Shown piece after piece: positions 1-12,744 of a stretch of 64,000 bases of DNA (the first letter of the stretch is position 1; every line of letters begins with the position of its first letter). Both the position numbers and the translations under genes were made by a program. Source of the stretch: Desarmillaria ectypa. Its lineage: Eukaryota; Basidiomycota; Agaricomycetes; Agaricales; Physalacriaceae. The notes under the pieces were generated by a model that saw only the letters and a list, made by a program, of their open reading frames with translations, was not told the DNA's origin and made no database searches. The stretch is taken from positions 4,402,001 to 4,466,000 of the forward strand of contig JAUDYN010000001.1 in the NCBI GenBank assembly GCA_030407005.1, in the 5' to 3' direction.

Positions 1-1893
1 ACTTGTAGGAAGCAGTATAGGGCCAAGAGCGCCACCAGTCTGAAGCAGTTTCAGTCAGAACAAGCACAGTAGCTCAAACCAAGTCACTTTTTACCCAATT
101 GTGTCTTACCCACCCCACTAGTATGAGTAGTACTTTGTATAACTCACTGGTAATGAATAAAATGTCTTTAAGACAACTGTACTTGATTATTGAAGTCTGC
201 AGAGTGCTTCCATCATACTTGAAACCACCCAAATTCAATATTGGTGATTAAGTGTAGAGTAGTAAGAGGTTTAGTGTGATTGGTGTTCATTACCATTCTC
301 TAATTCTTTTGTCACTTGCTGTTACCAAGCACATCATCGGACCACCTATTTTCATGATTGCTGAGGGCTTCATCTTTGAAGGTCCTTGCCTGCTCTTCTG
401 GGATACTTCATATAGCATTCCAGTACTGCCTTCTGTAGTATGTCTTGTTGTCTTCTCCCAGTAATTGGCCACTAAACATGTGGCAGAAGTCAAGAGCAAG
501 TATATGCTCTTGACAATATTCATTCCATGCCTCACCCATATGAATCCTGAGCTCATTGAGGGCTGCAAGGATTGAGTTATGATGCTCTGTAGTAATGGTA
601 CCATTCTAGGTAGTATTGATGGGGGTGTCAACTTCTTGCTGGGGGGTGGAGATTGAGGAGTATGCCAATTGAGTATATTGGTGAATTGCCCTGTCTCATT
701 CTTCTTGCTCAGTGTAGCTGAGCATTGAGGAATTAGAGTGACTATCTGAGGGGTAGTATTAGTCTCTTGCCATGTAGGTAGTATAGGTCAACTCAGTGGG
801 GGAATTGGGGTTGTATGTAGAATGGACTGATCAATGGGGGTACAAGAGAATCTCTGGTCCTAAGGCCCAGTCCAAATCTGCTGGTGATCTCACTGTCATC
901 AGACTGGCTTCTTTCAATGCTTGTCAGGTTTTCAGTTTGGTCTTTGAGGATGATGCATCATTCTTTTTCAATGATATTATCCTCAGAGCTTCCCATATGA
1001 TTTTCATCTTGCTCTGTCTCAGATAAGGGCCTGAGCATTGTGAAGATACTTCCTGGGGGCTGGATGGCAATATAGTGTTGTGGGAGGTAGATATTGGGTT
1101 GGGGTTGTGGAGTACATGAATTGGTGTAGAATGCATATGTTGCATACTGGTATATTTCTTGATGATAGTAGATGGTAATGAGAGAGAGGGTGGAAATTCC
1201 TGTTACAGCTAGGATAGCTATTACAAGGATGATAACAGTTTGCATAGAGATGTCAGTGGTTGTTTGCATTCAGTCTTCAATAGTGTATGGTGGTCACTGA
1301 AAAAGAGAGAAAAAGAAGCTTTGAGCTAATTATTAGACCCAAACTCTGTTGGACAACAATGATAAACACTAGACTGTATCACATTTGTACAGTCACCCAG
1401 TGAGTCCACTTAATATTGTCAACTAAGAGTTGAGACTAAAGACTAGCTTTAAGTGAGAGGAGGAGTCAACAAGAAAAGTTTGGTATGATTAAACTTAGCT
1501 TGAAGCTGGAGAATATACAGCAAGAGCTATGCTACTTATATACTAAAGTATGGGTTCTAATAATAGATGGTTTATGTGTAAAACATATAGAAACAATAGT
1601 ATAGTGGAACAACTTTAGCAAGCTGTAGTTCCATGTCTTTGTAGGCACTGGGATTAGATATAATAATCCAGCACCTAGATGAAAGATAAGATAAACAGTC
1701 AAAATAGTGAGAAATTGTAACATATAGTTTTTAGTTTCAAGTTCAACATGAGCTACTTATGAGTTGTATAAGTAATGCTAAAACTAATATAGTGCAAACC
1801 CACTAAACCAACATGCTTAGGTCATTGAAGAAGTTCTTTATTGAGAATAGAACTGACAAAATAGGTCCTTGTAGAATAGATAGGTAGATATAG
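1..1893. other. CpG-starved repeat debris, left block
   Basis: A block almost without CpG dinucleotides, rich in TG and CA. No intact gene is visible. One minus-strand reading frame at 958-1269 starts with ATG, has a hydrophobic N-terminal segment of about 20 residues and an acidic tail, 103 codons in all; nothing else supports it as a gene. A minus-strand stretch near 460-640 reads in a protein-like frame with no recognised domain. I read the block as old methylated transposon sequence. The same composition continues to about 4640. Confidence 0.5.
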
Positions 1894-3097
1894 TGTTATA
1901 GATATTAGGTCTTTGCTAGATTGTATATGAGTCAACACATATCTACTTTCAGTGTGCTACATTATATATATGTATGCACCAAATTTTGGCTTTCATAAGC
2001 TAATACCTACTATAGGACTAATAATATTCACCCACTCAGTTAACAGGAATATAAGGCTAGAATCTGCTAGAAATAAGAATCAAAGGATAACAAACTGCTA
2101 CTCATACTACCATCTGTCATTGGTAGCCAACTTTTCTACTAGATCAGACACTGAGTGAAATACAATGGACTGCCATCCACCAGTGGAAACCCACACTTCT
2201 GTCTTAATATCACCAAAAATAGTAATCCTGTATGATTTCTCCCTAAGAGAATCTTTTAGGAGTGTAAAAAAGGGGTGGACATGATAGAGCAGATTGCTAC
2301 TTAATAAGAGTTTATTAGAGTAGATAGATATAGGAGTAGGATGCTGGCTTGGTTCTGAGAGTATAAAAGCACTAATATAACTAAAAAGAAAAAAATCAAG
2401 CTCATATCACACCAAAAGAATAAATTCCTTATCCAAGCCTCCAGCTTAGCATACTTTAGCAGCCTTATGCTTAATATTATTAGCAGACAGCACACAAGCT
2501 CATTACTATTTTCTAAAACTAGCTCTTAAAGCTCACTCTCTTGAAAGAATATTGAGTCCCACTTTCTCACTCTTCTTTGCTATCAGAAGTGAATCTATAC
2601 TAATCTAAAGTGGGTGATTCTTGCATCTCCCTGTATACTTACTGTATACAAAAAGATCTTGTGAAAGCAAACTATAATTCTCTCACCAGAGAGTTTGCCA
2701 GCCTTACATCAGTCTTCTCAGCCTTAACCTCAGACTATTGGTTCCTTCTCTTAATTTCTCTATTCTTCTCACTAGTACTAGAATACCATGAAATCTTATA
2801 CAATAATAATGACTTAATATAGTATATAAACACTATCCATACCATTGTATTAGAGATCTCAAAGCTAATCAACTCATCTTCAACTCCACTTCATTGTCTG
2901 AACTAAGCATCTGATTGGTTACACCTAGTGGTTGCCAATCTCCTTGCTTCCTAACTATGCATAGTGCTTGTTTGCACTCTTATAGATCTCTCTTGATGGT
3001 TGGAACTTGGCCTTTGGAAATCCTCACTTATGATTCAGATTTTACTTTCAGTACTCTTTCAACTTATATATTAGCTCAAATACCTATATTTTTAACA
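1894..3097. repeat. Solo LTR, family A, CpG-decayed and interrupted
   Basis: This matches LTR family A (best copy 19878-20349) in the reverse direction. It begins TGTTATAGATATT and ends TTTTTAACA. The flanks TATAG (1889-1893) and TATGG (3098-3102) are a near-perfect 5-bp target duplication. The match covers 1894-1952 and 2709-3097; 1953-2708 is a separate insertion. Differences from young copies fall largely at former CpG sites: near 2920-2955 the young GTTACGCCTAGCGCTTG reads GTTACACCTAGTGGTTG. Copy identity is clear; the exact left end is slightly uncertain. Confidence 0.75.
1953..2708. mobile_element. Unnamed insertion inside solo LTR A
   Basis: About 756 bases split the LTR A copy. The insert begins TGTGCTACA and ends CCTTACA, and the flanks share TCAG (1949-1952 and 2709-2712). 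TG...CA ends and a short target duplication would suit a further LTR, but I see no second copy in this window and no coding sequence. It is CpG-poor like its host. Confidence 0.35.
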
Positions 3098-4431
3098 TAT
3101 GGTGCAGGCCAGCATTAAGTGTGTCACTGAATAGTAGCCTGGCAATAATTTCTGGTATGCCTCCCAGTTTTATCTATTGAACCATGCAGGTAGTGATACT
3201 GACAGTGTAGCAGATGAGGATGAAAAACCTGTTTCCAACTTTACTGGATTTAGAAATGACATATCATCATCAGACCTTGAAGGTGTGCCAAGCAAGCTAG
3301 TGCATTCCTCTCTATTATGGTCCATCATGCTACATTTTTGTGACTCTTAAGTTGAATAATCTAGTGATACAGATAGCTAGCATACAGAATATGATTTTAA
3401 CTAAGGTGAAGCACTTAATCCACATGACAATGTAGGGAAGAAGATTGTTTATTGATGTAATCTGTAGATACAGTTGCTGATAAAGATAATGTTCCTCCTT
3501 AATGTTGAACTATCCAGATTAATGGGCTAAAAATCAAAAACATAAGGTATGAGGGATAACTCTGAAAGTCTGCTCCTGGATTCTTCTCAGCTGATAATAT
3601 GTATGAAAATGAGAAAACTTCTTGTTCAGGGGAGCCATTAATATCAAAACCTTCAGTTTATAGTATTATACAACTTGCATACAGCTGAGCAATAGTGCTA
3701 TATTGCCCAAGCATTGCTTGGATCTGATCATGAATTCCTTCAATACTCCCATATTTGATGAAATCATGATCCAACATGAAGCAGAGAAAGAAGACCATAA
3801 AATCCCAGAAAGCATTGTAATGAATTCATTTGAATCTCACTCAAATGGATATTATAGCAGCACCAGCACTAAGTCTTCAATTCTTCCTGACTCAGAATCA
3901 ACAATGAAAAGTAACTACATCAAGTTTAGGATCCAAGACACAGAGCAACTCTCAATGAAATTGGTATTTGAGCTCTAAAATGCACATTAAAGGTGAGTAC
4001 AAGGTTTTTTGAAGGGAACAAGGAGTGACATACATTTACCCACATAGTCATTGTACATCTGGCTATCAGTGACACCATTCAAAGGGTCAAAAGCAGGAGT
4101 TGCATTTCTCTCTCATTTTTCTCTGTCAAAATGATGATGATCATGGTAGTGCTATGCAACTCCATGTGAGGTGAATGTAGTGAAGGTGGTACAGAAAATT
4201 GGCAGCAATGTGAGCACCCATCAAATCAGAGCTGGGACTGCACCTTGAACTCCACTCATTTCCAGCATCTTGATCATCATATTCAAAGTGGAAAAAAAGC
4301 ATGTTGGCCATGCATGGACTATGTTGATGGCCAGCAACTATATTAAGCATTAGAGTGGATTTCATCAGTCGATCAACGGAGGAAATAGACAGACTGTGTT
4401 TGGCATTTCCAGTGAGAAACACTTTCCTGTT
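3098..4431. other. CpG-poor region with degenerate coding traces
   Basis: No intact gene. A plus-strand frame near 3187-3300 reads as an acidic, serine-rich protein fragment and is then closed by stops. A second plus frame at 3703-3978 (91 codons, Glu/Ser-rich) could belong to the same decayed protein. A minus-strand frame at 4141-4422 is open but unrecognised. Composition matches the rest of the left block, so I infer a dead transposon gene of unknown type. Confidence 0.35.
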
Positions 4432-4638
4432 TATTGTAACTATTGCAGTGGGAGGCTTGCTGAGTAGAAAATACTAAATTGTTAGCTACTAGAGCTCAAG
4501 ATGAGCTCCTTAAATACTACAGAATCTATCTAGAATGTTCTACTAAAGTACCTAATTATATCCTAGTCTCATGCCAAATTGATGGTACCGAAGGTTTGGG
4601 GATCTTCTGGTACATGCTTGAAGTTGCAAATCTCAACA
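4432..4638. repeat. Solo LTR, family E, copy 1 (207 bp)
   Basis: Bounded by an exact 5-bp target duplication CTGTT (4427-4431 and 4639-4643). It ends in TCTCAACA; the expected leading TG reads TA. Its internal sequence matches 45024-45230 over its whole length, and the 3' half matches 39109-39199. It resembles LTR family C (41356-41572) in size and in scattered blocks, so C and E are probably related Copia-type LTRs. Confidence 0.8.
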
Positions 4639-4643
4639 CTGTT

Positions 4644-6151
4644 CAAGTATGAGGCACATGACTTGGGTATAAGCAGGTCGCCCTGAATCCACAAGGCAGT
4701 CACTACTTCCTCCGCAGCGTAAGTGCTGGCAGTGAACCACGGGGTTGAATTCCTTATCAATCGTTCTCATAAGTTAACAAAGTTCCTTGTGCTTCCCTGA
4801 CTACGCGGGGTTTACCTTTCGAGCGGCCGTGCAGTCCGCATGCGCAAGGGTGAAGAAGATTTCTCCAAGTGGAGGAGCCTTTCTCAAAGGAAATAATAGA
4901 ACCTCAAGTGACCTTGTGAGTCTATATTTTCAGTCAATGCATGCATATTGTCTATCTATTATTGAGGTACCATACATACTGAAAAATACGCAGTCTCATC
5001 CGCGACATTTGTTGCTGACTGGTGTATGCGTCCACCATCTTTTTTACACCTTGACTCGCCGCCATGATCCGATCAGTCCTGAGAGCATCAAGTTTTGTGA
5101 TATCCCGCTGATGTAATAGGAACATAACGTTTGGTCGGTGATGCGGCCCCCGTCACATTGGATCCTCCGCAGAACCGAAAGCAGGACTCAATGCTCAATG
5201 GAGTCGTGGGCATGGGTAATTGGACTTATTCCCTGACACGTTTCCGAAGTACCTCCCAGGTACGGTTGCTCTTCATCGTGATGGCCTTGTATACTGGTAA
5301 TTTAAGCCTGATCGACTTGTTCAGAGTACCACAGTGTAGATAATATCTTGTCGCATTGTTATTTTCTTTGATATCTGGAGGTTCTTTGCGCTCTTCGAAC
5401 TAAGAAGTGGACCAACGCATTTGGAACGACCCAAGCACCGGCAAACTGCCTTCAGTACCAGCCGCAATACAATCCCACAAATAGCCGAACACCTAATACG
5501 CTCGTATCTACGATGTAAGTAAATTAATGTCAGCAAGTTCTGTTTTCCGATTTAGTCTTTTTTAAACTGTATTATTTGAGCTCTTTCATAAGGTAATAGA
5601 GCCCTACCATTTAATAAACCGTATCCCTCCTGGTAGGGTCTACGACTATTGCATGATTTCCCTCTCAGAGATGAATTTTCTGATGCACAGCTTCATAATT
5701 GCCTTATGTTTCCCACGAGCGTTACCAATCCCGAATATGCCCTGCAGTGCCCTAGCGTCGGTCAGCCAGTGAGTTCTTTGATGCCTCCTCCTTCCGTGCC
5801 TAGGCCTTACGTTACTTTCGATATGCAGGAGATCTTTTAGTGGTTCCAGACGGTGTCGAAACAGCTTGAACGTCTGTTTCGTGCAGATCGGAACCCATAT
5901 CTCCGTGTTTCCGTTCAAGTACGGATCACTCTTTCGTGTTCACCGACAGGCACAGCGCGCCGCCAATGTCATTTTGGCTGCTCAGGCAAAATTCGGCCCG
6001 TAATACCTGGAACGCGCGCGCAGGGTAATGTCCTGATGCTGAGTCGGCAATGCTCTGTTGCTGCCCTGCCTACAGCTGAAATCGAGGTACCTTGCTTGTA
6101 TAAGAAGGCCATCGCCTCCTCTTCAATTATTCAGTATCGGAAGCATCTGCC
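4644..6151. other. Intergenic, upstream of the GMC oxidoreductase
   Basis: CpG content returns to normal at about 4650. Short open frames on both strands (for example 5646-5918 minus and 5853-6185 plus) have no recognised motif or convincing splice structure. The last 60 bases are the probable promoter of the oxidoreductase, with TGTATAAGAAG near 6096. Confidence 0.4.
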
Positions 6152-8516
6152 ATGTTTTCTCTTCTTTCATTTGGAATCGTATTAGCCTCGCTCAAATCTG
6201 GCTTAGCATCTGTATACGATGATCCCAGCCAACTGCCTATGGACAAACAGTACGATTTCGTCGTCATTGGAGGTGAGCGGGCGTATTCGAGACGTACCTG
6301 ACGTGTTAACTTATCATTGATTAACAGCGGGAACAGCAGGAAACGTCATAGCTGCACGCCTGGCTGAGAATGCCAACACCTCTGTTTTGGTCGTGGAAGC
6401 GGGGAGAAACAATGTCGGGTTCGATTCGGACCTCATCACCATACCATTCCTTGGTCCTCAAGCATCGCCGCACACGGCCTTCGATTGGAACTATACTACG
6501 GTTCCTCAGGAGGCGTTGAACAACCAACTCATTGCCTATCCTCGCGGCTATGTTCTTGGAGGCAGCAGTACAACCAGTAAGCGCAATTTTTTTTTTTGAA
6601 ATAACGTATCTTCTGAGTTGTCAAACAGACTACATGGTATACACTCGTGGTTCTTCAGACGACTATGATCGTTTTGCTGAACTAGCTGGCGACGACGGCT
6701 GGAACTGGGATAACTTGTTCCCCTACGCTCTTAAGGTATAGCATTTACCAACTTGTGTTCAAGTTTTCATGCTGATACTTTTGAGTAGAATGAGAAGCAC
6801 GTTCCTCCTAACGATGTGAGATTTTCGCTTCATGATGTAGGATCTCGCTGACCAATGCTTGTACAGGGTCATAACGAAACTGGGCAATATATCCCTTCGA
6901 TCCACGGGACCAACGGGCCACTGGCGACAAGCATATACGGCTACGCTGCGGATATCGATAACCGAGTCATCGCCACAACCTCAGAGCTCAACGAAGAATT
7001 CCCGTGGAACCCGGATTATAACTCTGGCAATATGTTAGGCGTTTCGTGGATGCACAGTGAGCTTACTATCTGGAGTAAGATTGATAGTTATGATTAACGC
7101 GTCATCAGGTACTATCAATGGACCACTAAGGAGCAGTTCCGCGACAGTCTACCTCGAACCTGCATTGAGCAATTATTCTAACCTCGATCTCGTTTACAAC
7201 AGTCAAGTCACAAGGCTGGTTCAGAATGGTGAAATCGATGGTCTTCCCGTATTCACCACCGTCGAGTTTGCTAGGAATTCTACTGGTACGTCGAAGACCC
7301 GCATTTCTTTCAGACAGTGGACTTGACGCTGCCTGTGTTTAGCCCCTCGTTACAATGTTTCTGCCACGCGCGAAGTCGTTCTATCAGCTGGCGCCATCGG
7401 AACTCCTCAGATTCTTATGCTCTCTGGAATTGGCAGATCTCTAGACTTGGCCGCCGTCGGTATCAAGCCTATTGTTGACTTGCCTGAGGTGGGCCAGAAT
7501 CTGGTCGATCATCCGTTGTTGCCCGTCCAGTGGAACGTGAACAGCAACGATACCTTGGATCCTATCTTCCGTGGTGGAGATGCCTTCGATGCCGCTCTCG
7601 AACAATACCACGGAAACGGAACAGGTCGTCTCGCCGCGAACGGTGTATCGAATCATATGTGCGTGTTCTTTGATAGTGAGTTTGTTTTGATCTCTGATGA
7701 ATGACGGCGATAGGTCTTTCTTCCGTCTTCCGGAGAATTCTTCAGTTCTTGCCGAGTTTAAAGATCCAACGTCTGGACCTGGGTATGTCACCTGTATCTT
7801 TTTACAATGTCTGTAAGCTCATTACGAGCTTGCCTTTGCTGTCAGCATTTCTGTCGTGTCTGTTCCTTCCATCACTAAACTCCAAACAGAATGGATTCTT
7901 CACCATGTCTCAAACTCAACCCACCTCTGGATCGTACTTCTCCATCATCATCGTGGTCGTTACACCCACTTCTCGTACGTTTTTCTCTCCATTCAATAAG
8001 CATACGTCTGAGTTAACCCCATCCAGGCGGGGCCGTAACTCTTGCCTCCAACGATCCCTTCCAGCACCCTACGATCGACCCTAAGATGCTCAGCACTGAA
8101 TACGATGTCAGCGTCATGATTGAGAGTGTCAAGGCCGCCCAACGCTTCGTCGCCGCGGACGCTTGGGATGGGTACATTACCGGACCATACATCGACTCAG
8201 TGAACACTACCACAGACGACGGCATCAAGGAATACATGAGCCAATGGACGACTACCATCAAGCATCCGTTCTGCACTGCTAGGTTAAGCAAGGAGGAGGG
8301 TGAAGGGGTTGCTGATAGTCAGCTATTACTCAAGAAGGCTAAGGGAGTCCGGATTGTCGATGCCTCGGTCTTCGTAAGTTCCGCCTTTGTATCGTTGGAC
8401 CCATCTGATGACATAATATTGTTCAGCCCATCATTCCCGCTAGTCATCCTCAAGCCATGATATACATCGTCGCCGAACGCGCTGCTGATGTGATCAAGGC
8501 GACATGGGGCATGTGA
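6152..8516 (+). CDS. Secreted GMC-family oxidoreductase, aryl-alcohol-oxidase-like
   Basis: FAD-dependent GMC oxidoreductase, probably extracellular and oxidising aryl or other primary alcohols with release of H2O2. The ATG at 6152 opens a hydrophobic signal peptide (MFSLLSFGIVLASLKSGLAS). Exons: 6152-6272, 6328-6576, 6629-6735, 6789-6815, 6867-7056, 7109-7285, 7343-7658, 7714-7782, (7818-7840), 7890-7974, 8027-8373, 8427-8516. Visible motifs are the nucleotide fold VVIGAGTAGN early on, PRGYVLGGSS, the second GMC signature GAIGTPQILMLSGIG, and the C-terminal RIVDASVF. The catalytic histidine pair is probably in KHPFCTA and ASHPQA. The microexon 7818-7840 restores the conserved AHYEL block, but only if one base is removed from the GGG at 7781-7783. 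With the bases as given, the GT-AG model is out of frame there. The gene is therefore either frameshifted or spliced in a way I could not resolve. Family assignment is firm; substrate is inferred. Confidence 0.85.
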
Positions 8517-10680
8517 ATTGGTAAAGTTAATTTTTAGAGCTTTCCTATCTCATTTATTCCGCAATAACTTAGACTGCATACTACTTATCATTACTCTAGT
8601 ACCATACATTTTATTTAGATATGTAATATTCATACTTGTATATATCGCAGTAACACATAATGAAAAGCCTTTTGGGACCTTCCATCTCTGCCTGTTTTTG
8701 GTCTTGCATCGGGTCTTTGTAGCGTGTCGACGCACTGCGGTGCCTTGCATAAGACGTCTTGAGTAACCACATTTTATTTTTCTAAAATTCCATACGATAT
8801 CCCCGTTTGTGGCGCCTTCTGTCGTCTCCTCCTTATCTCGGAAAGAATAACGAAGTCGTTTGAATCTATAGAGAGGGATAGAGTCACCGGTCCGCCGGCC
8901 CGCTGGCAAATCAAGGTGGAACGTGGGAATTGAATATGATTCCGTTCCTTTCCTTTCTACCACCACCATCGTCCATCACTCCGGCTATAGTAAACGGCTT
9001 TCTTAGCTCGCCATCGTACTATGGATGCTACTGGGCTCTACGGCGATAGGAGAAACATGTTATCCATCTGAGCATGGTGTCCTCGTGCAACCGGAGTCGG
9101 CCGTTAATGCGCCTGACTTGACGAAATCTTGCCGTTGGGGGCCTTAACGAAGGAGACTTGAACACGTAGAAAATACTGGAATGGTGTCTTGGGTATGCGT
9201 CGAGGTATGCTTCATCTTCATTAATCATCTTGATATTCTCATCTATTGCCTCAGAGACTGGCGTTGCAGAGGGTTGGGCGCAACGGTTATTGGGAAGATG
9301 TATGATACATGTAACAGGATGGTGAATGATTAATGAGGTCCGTCCGGAATATTTTTTTTTCAATGACCATTAGTTATCACTGTCTCGACAAGCAGTACAG
9401 GAAATGGCCTGCAGTCCCAGGTATGGGCCCGGTGATGCTCGTGTTCTCGGCTAGATGTCTATCGTCGAGGAGATACCTACCTAAGACAACATAATCACTG
9501 GATCATCTCGCCTACACGGCAGAAAATTTCAATTGCATGAAAACCTGTCGCGAGATCTGGGATGATTAGGACGTTCCCCCAGTCCTGCTGTAAGAGTCTA
9601 ATTTCTTCCGCGATGATCGTTTCTCAGCCTGATAACGTGAAAATTAAGTTTGATTTATACGCCCTCAAACTGAGTTCGGACTCTGAAAAGTCTCTGCATC
9701 GAGTTTGGTATCTGAAGATCATGGGTATTCCGCGTTACGTGTACTTTCTGTACCGTTTCGGTCAGCCAAGAACACGTAGCATATCCTCGTATCTTTACCC
9801 GGGATTCAGAAGCTGAAATTGGTTCGTGGGGTTTGAATCCACAATACCAGATTCCGTCGTGCTGTCCGTGGTCTTCAGCAAGTCATTATCCAATGTTTTA
9901 CTGGTAGAACATTCTCGCCCGTTTTATTGCTAAACCCCGACCCGCCCACGGCGCCCTTGATGCAAATGATAGTATCTTCACGGGCCAGAACTGGAATCAA
10001 TGGTTATGCTTTACACCGACTGTTCAAGTGCGTTTCACCGTGACATTCAGCTGATCACGCTCACTCATTTTCTGTAGGAACGTTCTTGTCCGATCTCGGT
10101 TGATACCGGGTAGCGTTCTCGAGGCGCCGATGATCATATGAAGTGGACCCAAGAACCCAGGAGTAGCCTGAGGAAATGAACACCGGTGTGCATCCATATG
10201 TGACCTATCAATTCGAGTCGGGCGAGATGGATTGCTGATGCGTCCACGCTTGCCGAGCTCCGGCATCCAGAGCTATCGAGTCTGATGGGGTACCGTTCCC
10301 TTGATACGTCAATGCATCAGATGTACTTGTGTGTCTAAATATCAAACTGTTCACTTGGCTTATTACTGATCATCCACCAGTGCGTGCTTTTCAGGGCACC
10401 GTTTCCGAGGCTATCAGCCACCATGAGGCTCCCTTTCTGTTTTCTGATATGACCAGCACCTTCGACACTGGATAAATACTTGCTCAGTTGTACCATCGAT
10501 GTGTGTGTGTAAACGACAGTATCGGCTACTTGCCAATCCAATCACATCACTTCGGGAATAACGGCATCACTTCCGGTTCACCGCCGTAGTCTGGCAAATG
10601 TCAAGTCTAAGGGTCTTGCTAGCAGCCCCACTAAGGGGTATATTATCCCTGTCACCACCCTGCGGGTCTGCGAGTCTTGC
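8517..10680. other. Intergenic, no gene seen
   Basis: Open frames here (for example 8550-8969 minus and 9028-9363 minus) show no domain, signal peptide or coherent splice pattern. The part from about 10240 onward resembles sequence upstream of the decayed F-box copies (near 13490-13600 and 17880-18000), so it is the left edge of the F-box duplication unit. Confidence 0.4.
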
Positions 10681-10690
10681 GTATATAAAG
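10681..10690 (+). promoter_or_regulatory. TATA box of the F-box/LRR gene
   Basis: GTATATAAAG lies 55-64 bases upstream of the ATG at 10745. It falls inside an open frame that continues upstream to 10598, which is why the downstream ATG is preferred as the start. Confidence 0.55.
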
Positions 10691-10744
10691 GTCCGAAGTG
10701 TCAACGAACCCCCTTCTCATCCAACCATTCTTTTTGTCCCACCA

Positions 10745-11718
10745 ATGCATCTTCTTGACCTCCCACCAGAGGTACTCTCGCTTATTGTCAATGACATCGA
10801 CCGAGATACCCTTTATTCTCTCTGTCTGACGGAGAAGCACATTCTCTGTCAGATAGCGCGTCGCTTCCTTCGACAAAATGTGGCAGTAGTGTTTAACGCC
10901 TGCCAAAAACCCCAGCCCAACCTCTTTTCTTTCGATTCCGCTCGGCTATCTGTTATCAGATCCCTCTCACTCAGTGTTCGCGGGTACTTCGGGTTGGACG
11001 CTGACTTATGTTCTCGGGTTTTCACGCGCATGGTCAACTTGAAACATGTTCGCGTGATTGGAGGACCCGGTACACTCGTCCGTTCGATAGTCGAGAGCAC
11101 GGCAGCATCTCTCGCTACCCTTGAGTTGGAGGGATGCGATGCAGAGCCACAAGACTTTACTAGTATGGCTCTAGTTACCATTCGAAGGCTTTCCATTTCG
11201 CGCTGCCATTCAAATGTTCATTTTATTTTGGGCCCTGTGGCTGTAGAGGAATTAGAAGTGTATGGTCTAGGTTCGTAGTTCCCCGTGCGCCGCTCCTTGT
11301 TATAGTCACTAACGGGTACACGCTTAGGTCTCGATGGGGAATGTATGCCTATTGGTGTGGCGTTACGGCGACTAACGGACGGAAATCTAAAGAGGTTACA
11401 CCTCATTGATACATGTCGAGATCCTGGATGCCGTGATATCTTGCATTTGACACGCGCTTTGGAGGTAAGCCCCATTGGTTCTAGTATGATGCAATGCTTT
11501 ATATATCCGGACCGCAGACCCGCCTAGCATCGCTCGAGGTGCTCGTTCTAGATATCCCACTATCGCAGGCCACGCTCGAGAAGCTGTTACGAACGGTATC
11601 TGCGTACCCTGCGTTGAAGACGCTCTGCTTAAGAGGTCTCCCTTTATTCCGAAATACCAAGGTCTGCGGTCTACGCCTTGCAGAACTGGATTTTCTCTTC
11701 AGTGCAGTATGTATATGA
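10745..11718 (+). CDS. F-box / leucine-rich-repeat protein
   Basis: Predicted 287-residue protein, presumably an SCF ubiquitin-ligase substrate adaptor in cytosol or nucleus. Exons: 10745-11270, 11328-11464, 11518-11718, all GT-AG and in frame. The N-terminus MHLLDLPPEVLSLIVNDID is a good F-box start (LPPEVL...I). The rest is rich in regularly spaced leucines (for example ATLELEGC, KRLHLIDTC, LEVLVLDIP, LKTLCLRGLP), as in degenerate LRRs that pick substrates. It is shorter than many family members and ends just past the third exon's splice-like GTATGT, so a further 3' exon cannot be excluded. It is the intact member of three copies; the others start at 13897 and 18293. Function beyond the F-box fold is inference. 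Confidence 0.72.
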
Positions 11719-12744
11719 TACTGTGAAGCCCGTTGTCCTGCTGACGTTTCCACCCACAGAAAACCCACAATTTTCGTCTACAGCACGGCATAAAAGTTTC
11801 GGAGACGGCCGCCTGATTGTGACGCCAAATCATTGTAGATACAAAGATATGCAAGAATAAATCGGTAATCCTAGCACATTATTGACATTCTAATCATTGG
11901 AAAGTTACTTATTGCACTATTGCCGTATTACTGTTTCTGAATGACCAGCGGCCCCTCGTTGCGAGGGCTGCTACGTTAGTAACGGCATGGCCACCAAGTT
12001 CAAACATTGCGTCCATATCATATTAGACATTATCCATAACCAACAGTTGAACTCACTCCAGTGGTCTTTGGTCTTCTCGTCTATTTAGGTCAGCCCGAGA
12101 ATCCCACAAGCACAACGTGATCAATTTGACATCATTGAAATTGTTCTCGCTTAGCAGCTTCCTGAATTTGCCGACCTTCAAGAAAGCCTGCGATTTGGTC
12201 GACCCACTACCTGTTTCTGATTTCAACACATTCCGATGGTAAGACTCGCCACCTGTAGGACGTAAAATAAGTGCGGCCGCCTTTGCAGCATAGTGAACTT
12301 GTTCCTTGCCGTATGCCAGAGATGAGTACTGACGCGACATACTCGACATTGACAGGTGTCGTAGCCCCTTCGGAAGATAATGGGAGCTATTGAAGAAGGC
12401 GGGCTGGAGGTAGAGAGACGACATGACGAGCATACATCTGGGTGTCTGGGGCATGAGGAGGTGATGGATATCGCTGAGTAGGTGAGAACAAGAACGCGAT
12501 TCTATTGTGTCACAGTTACCTTCGTAGTTAGGGACTATGTCTCGTGTTGATAGGTTCCCTGCATGATCCGCCTTGACGCTGGTAGCCGAGTCGAGCTTGA
12601 GATGCGACCCAGCCTCAGTAGAGTATATTAAAAATTTGATGCTCGATAATCAGATGATAAATGTGGTTGATTAGGGTCGGTATTATTGGCATGCTTGCAA
12701 GTATTCAGGTAAAATTTCTTCGCAAGCAGTTGCATAGATGTATG
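11719..12744. other. Possible minus-strand F-box-like remnant, unresolved
   Basis: A minus-strand frame from 12473 down to a TGA at 12053 carries leucine-spaced text (LPKGLRHLSMSSMS) like an LRR. A second minus-strand exon-like stretch at about 12640-12520 has a good donor (AAG|GTAACTG), with an acceptor at 12474-12476. The splice joins them out of frame, and I see no F-box start. It may be the 3' half of a decayed F-box gene; I do not call it a functional gene. Confidence 0.25.

Noticed and set aside
958..1269. 103-codon minus-strand ORF with a transmembrane-like segment
   Set aside because: It lies in CpG-starved repeat debris where stops are rare by composition; no splice context, homologue or second copy supports it.
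8550..8969. 139-codon minus-strand ORF after the oxidoreductase
   Set aside because: No domain or start context; it overlaps the probable 3' end of the plus-strand gene.
12053..12473. 133-codon minus-strand LRR-like ORF as a gene
   Set aside because: The only plausible upstream exon joins out of frame and no F-box start exists; kept only as a possible remnant.
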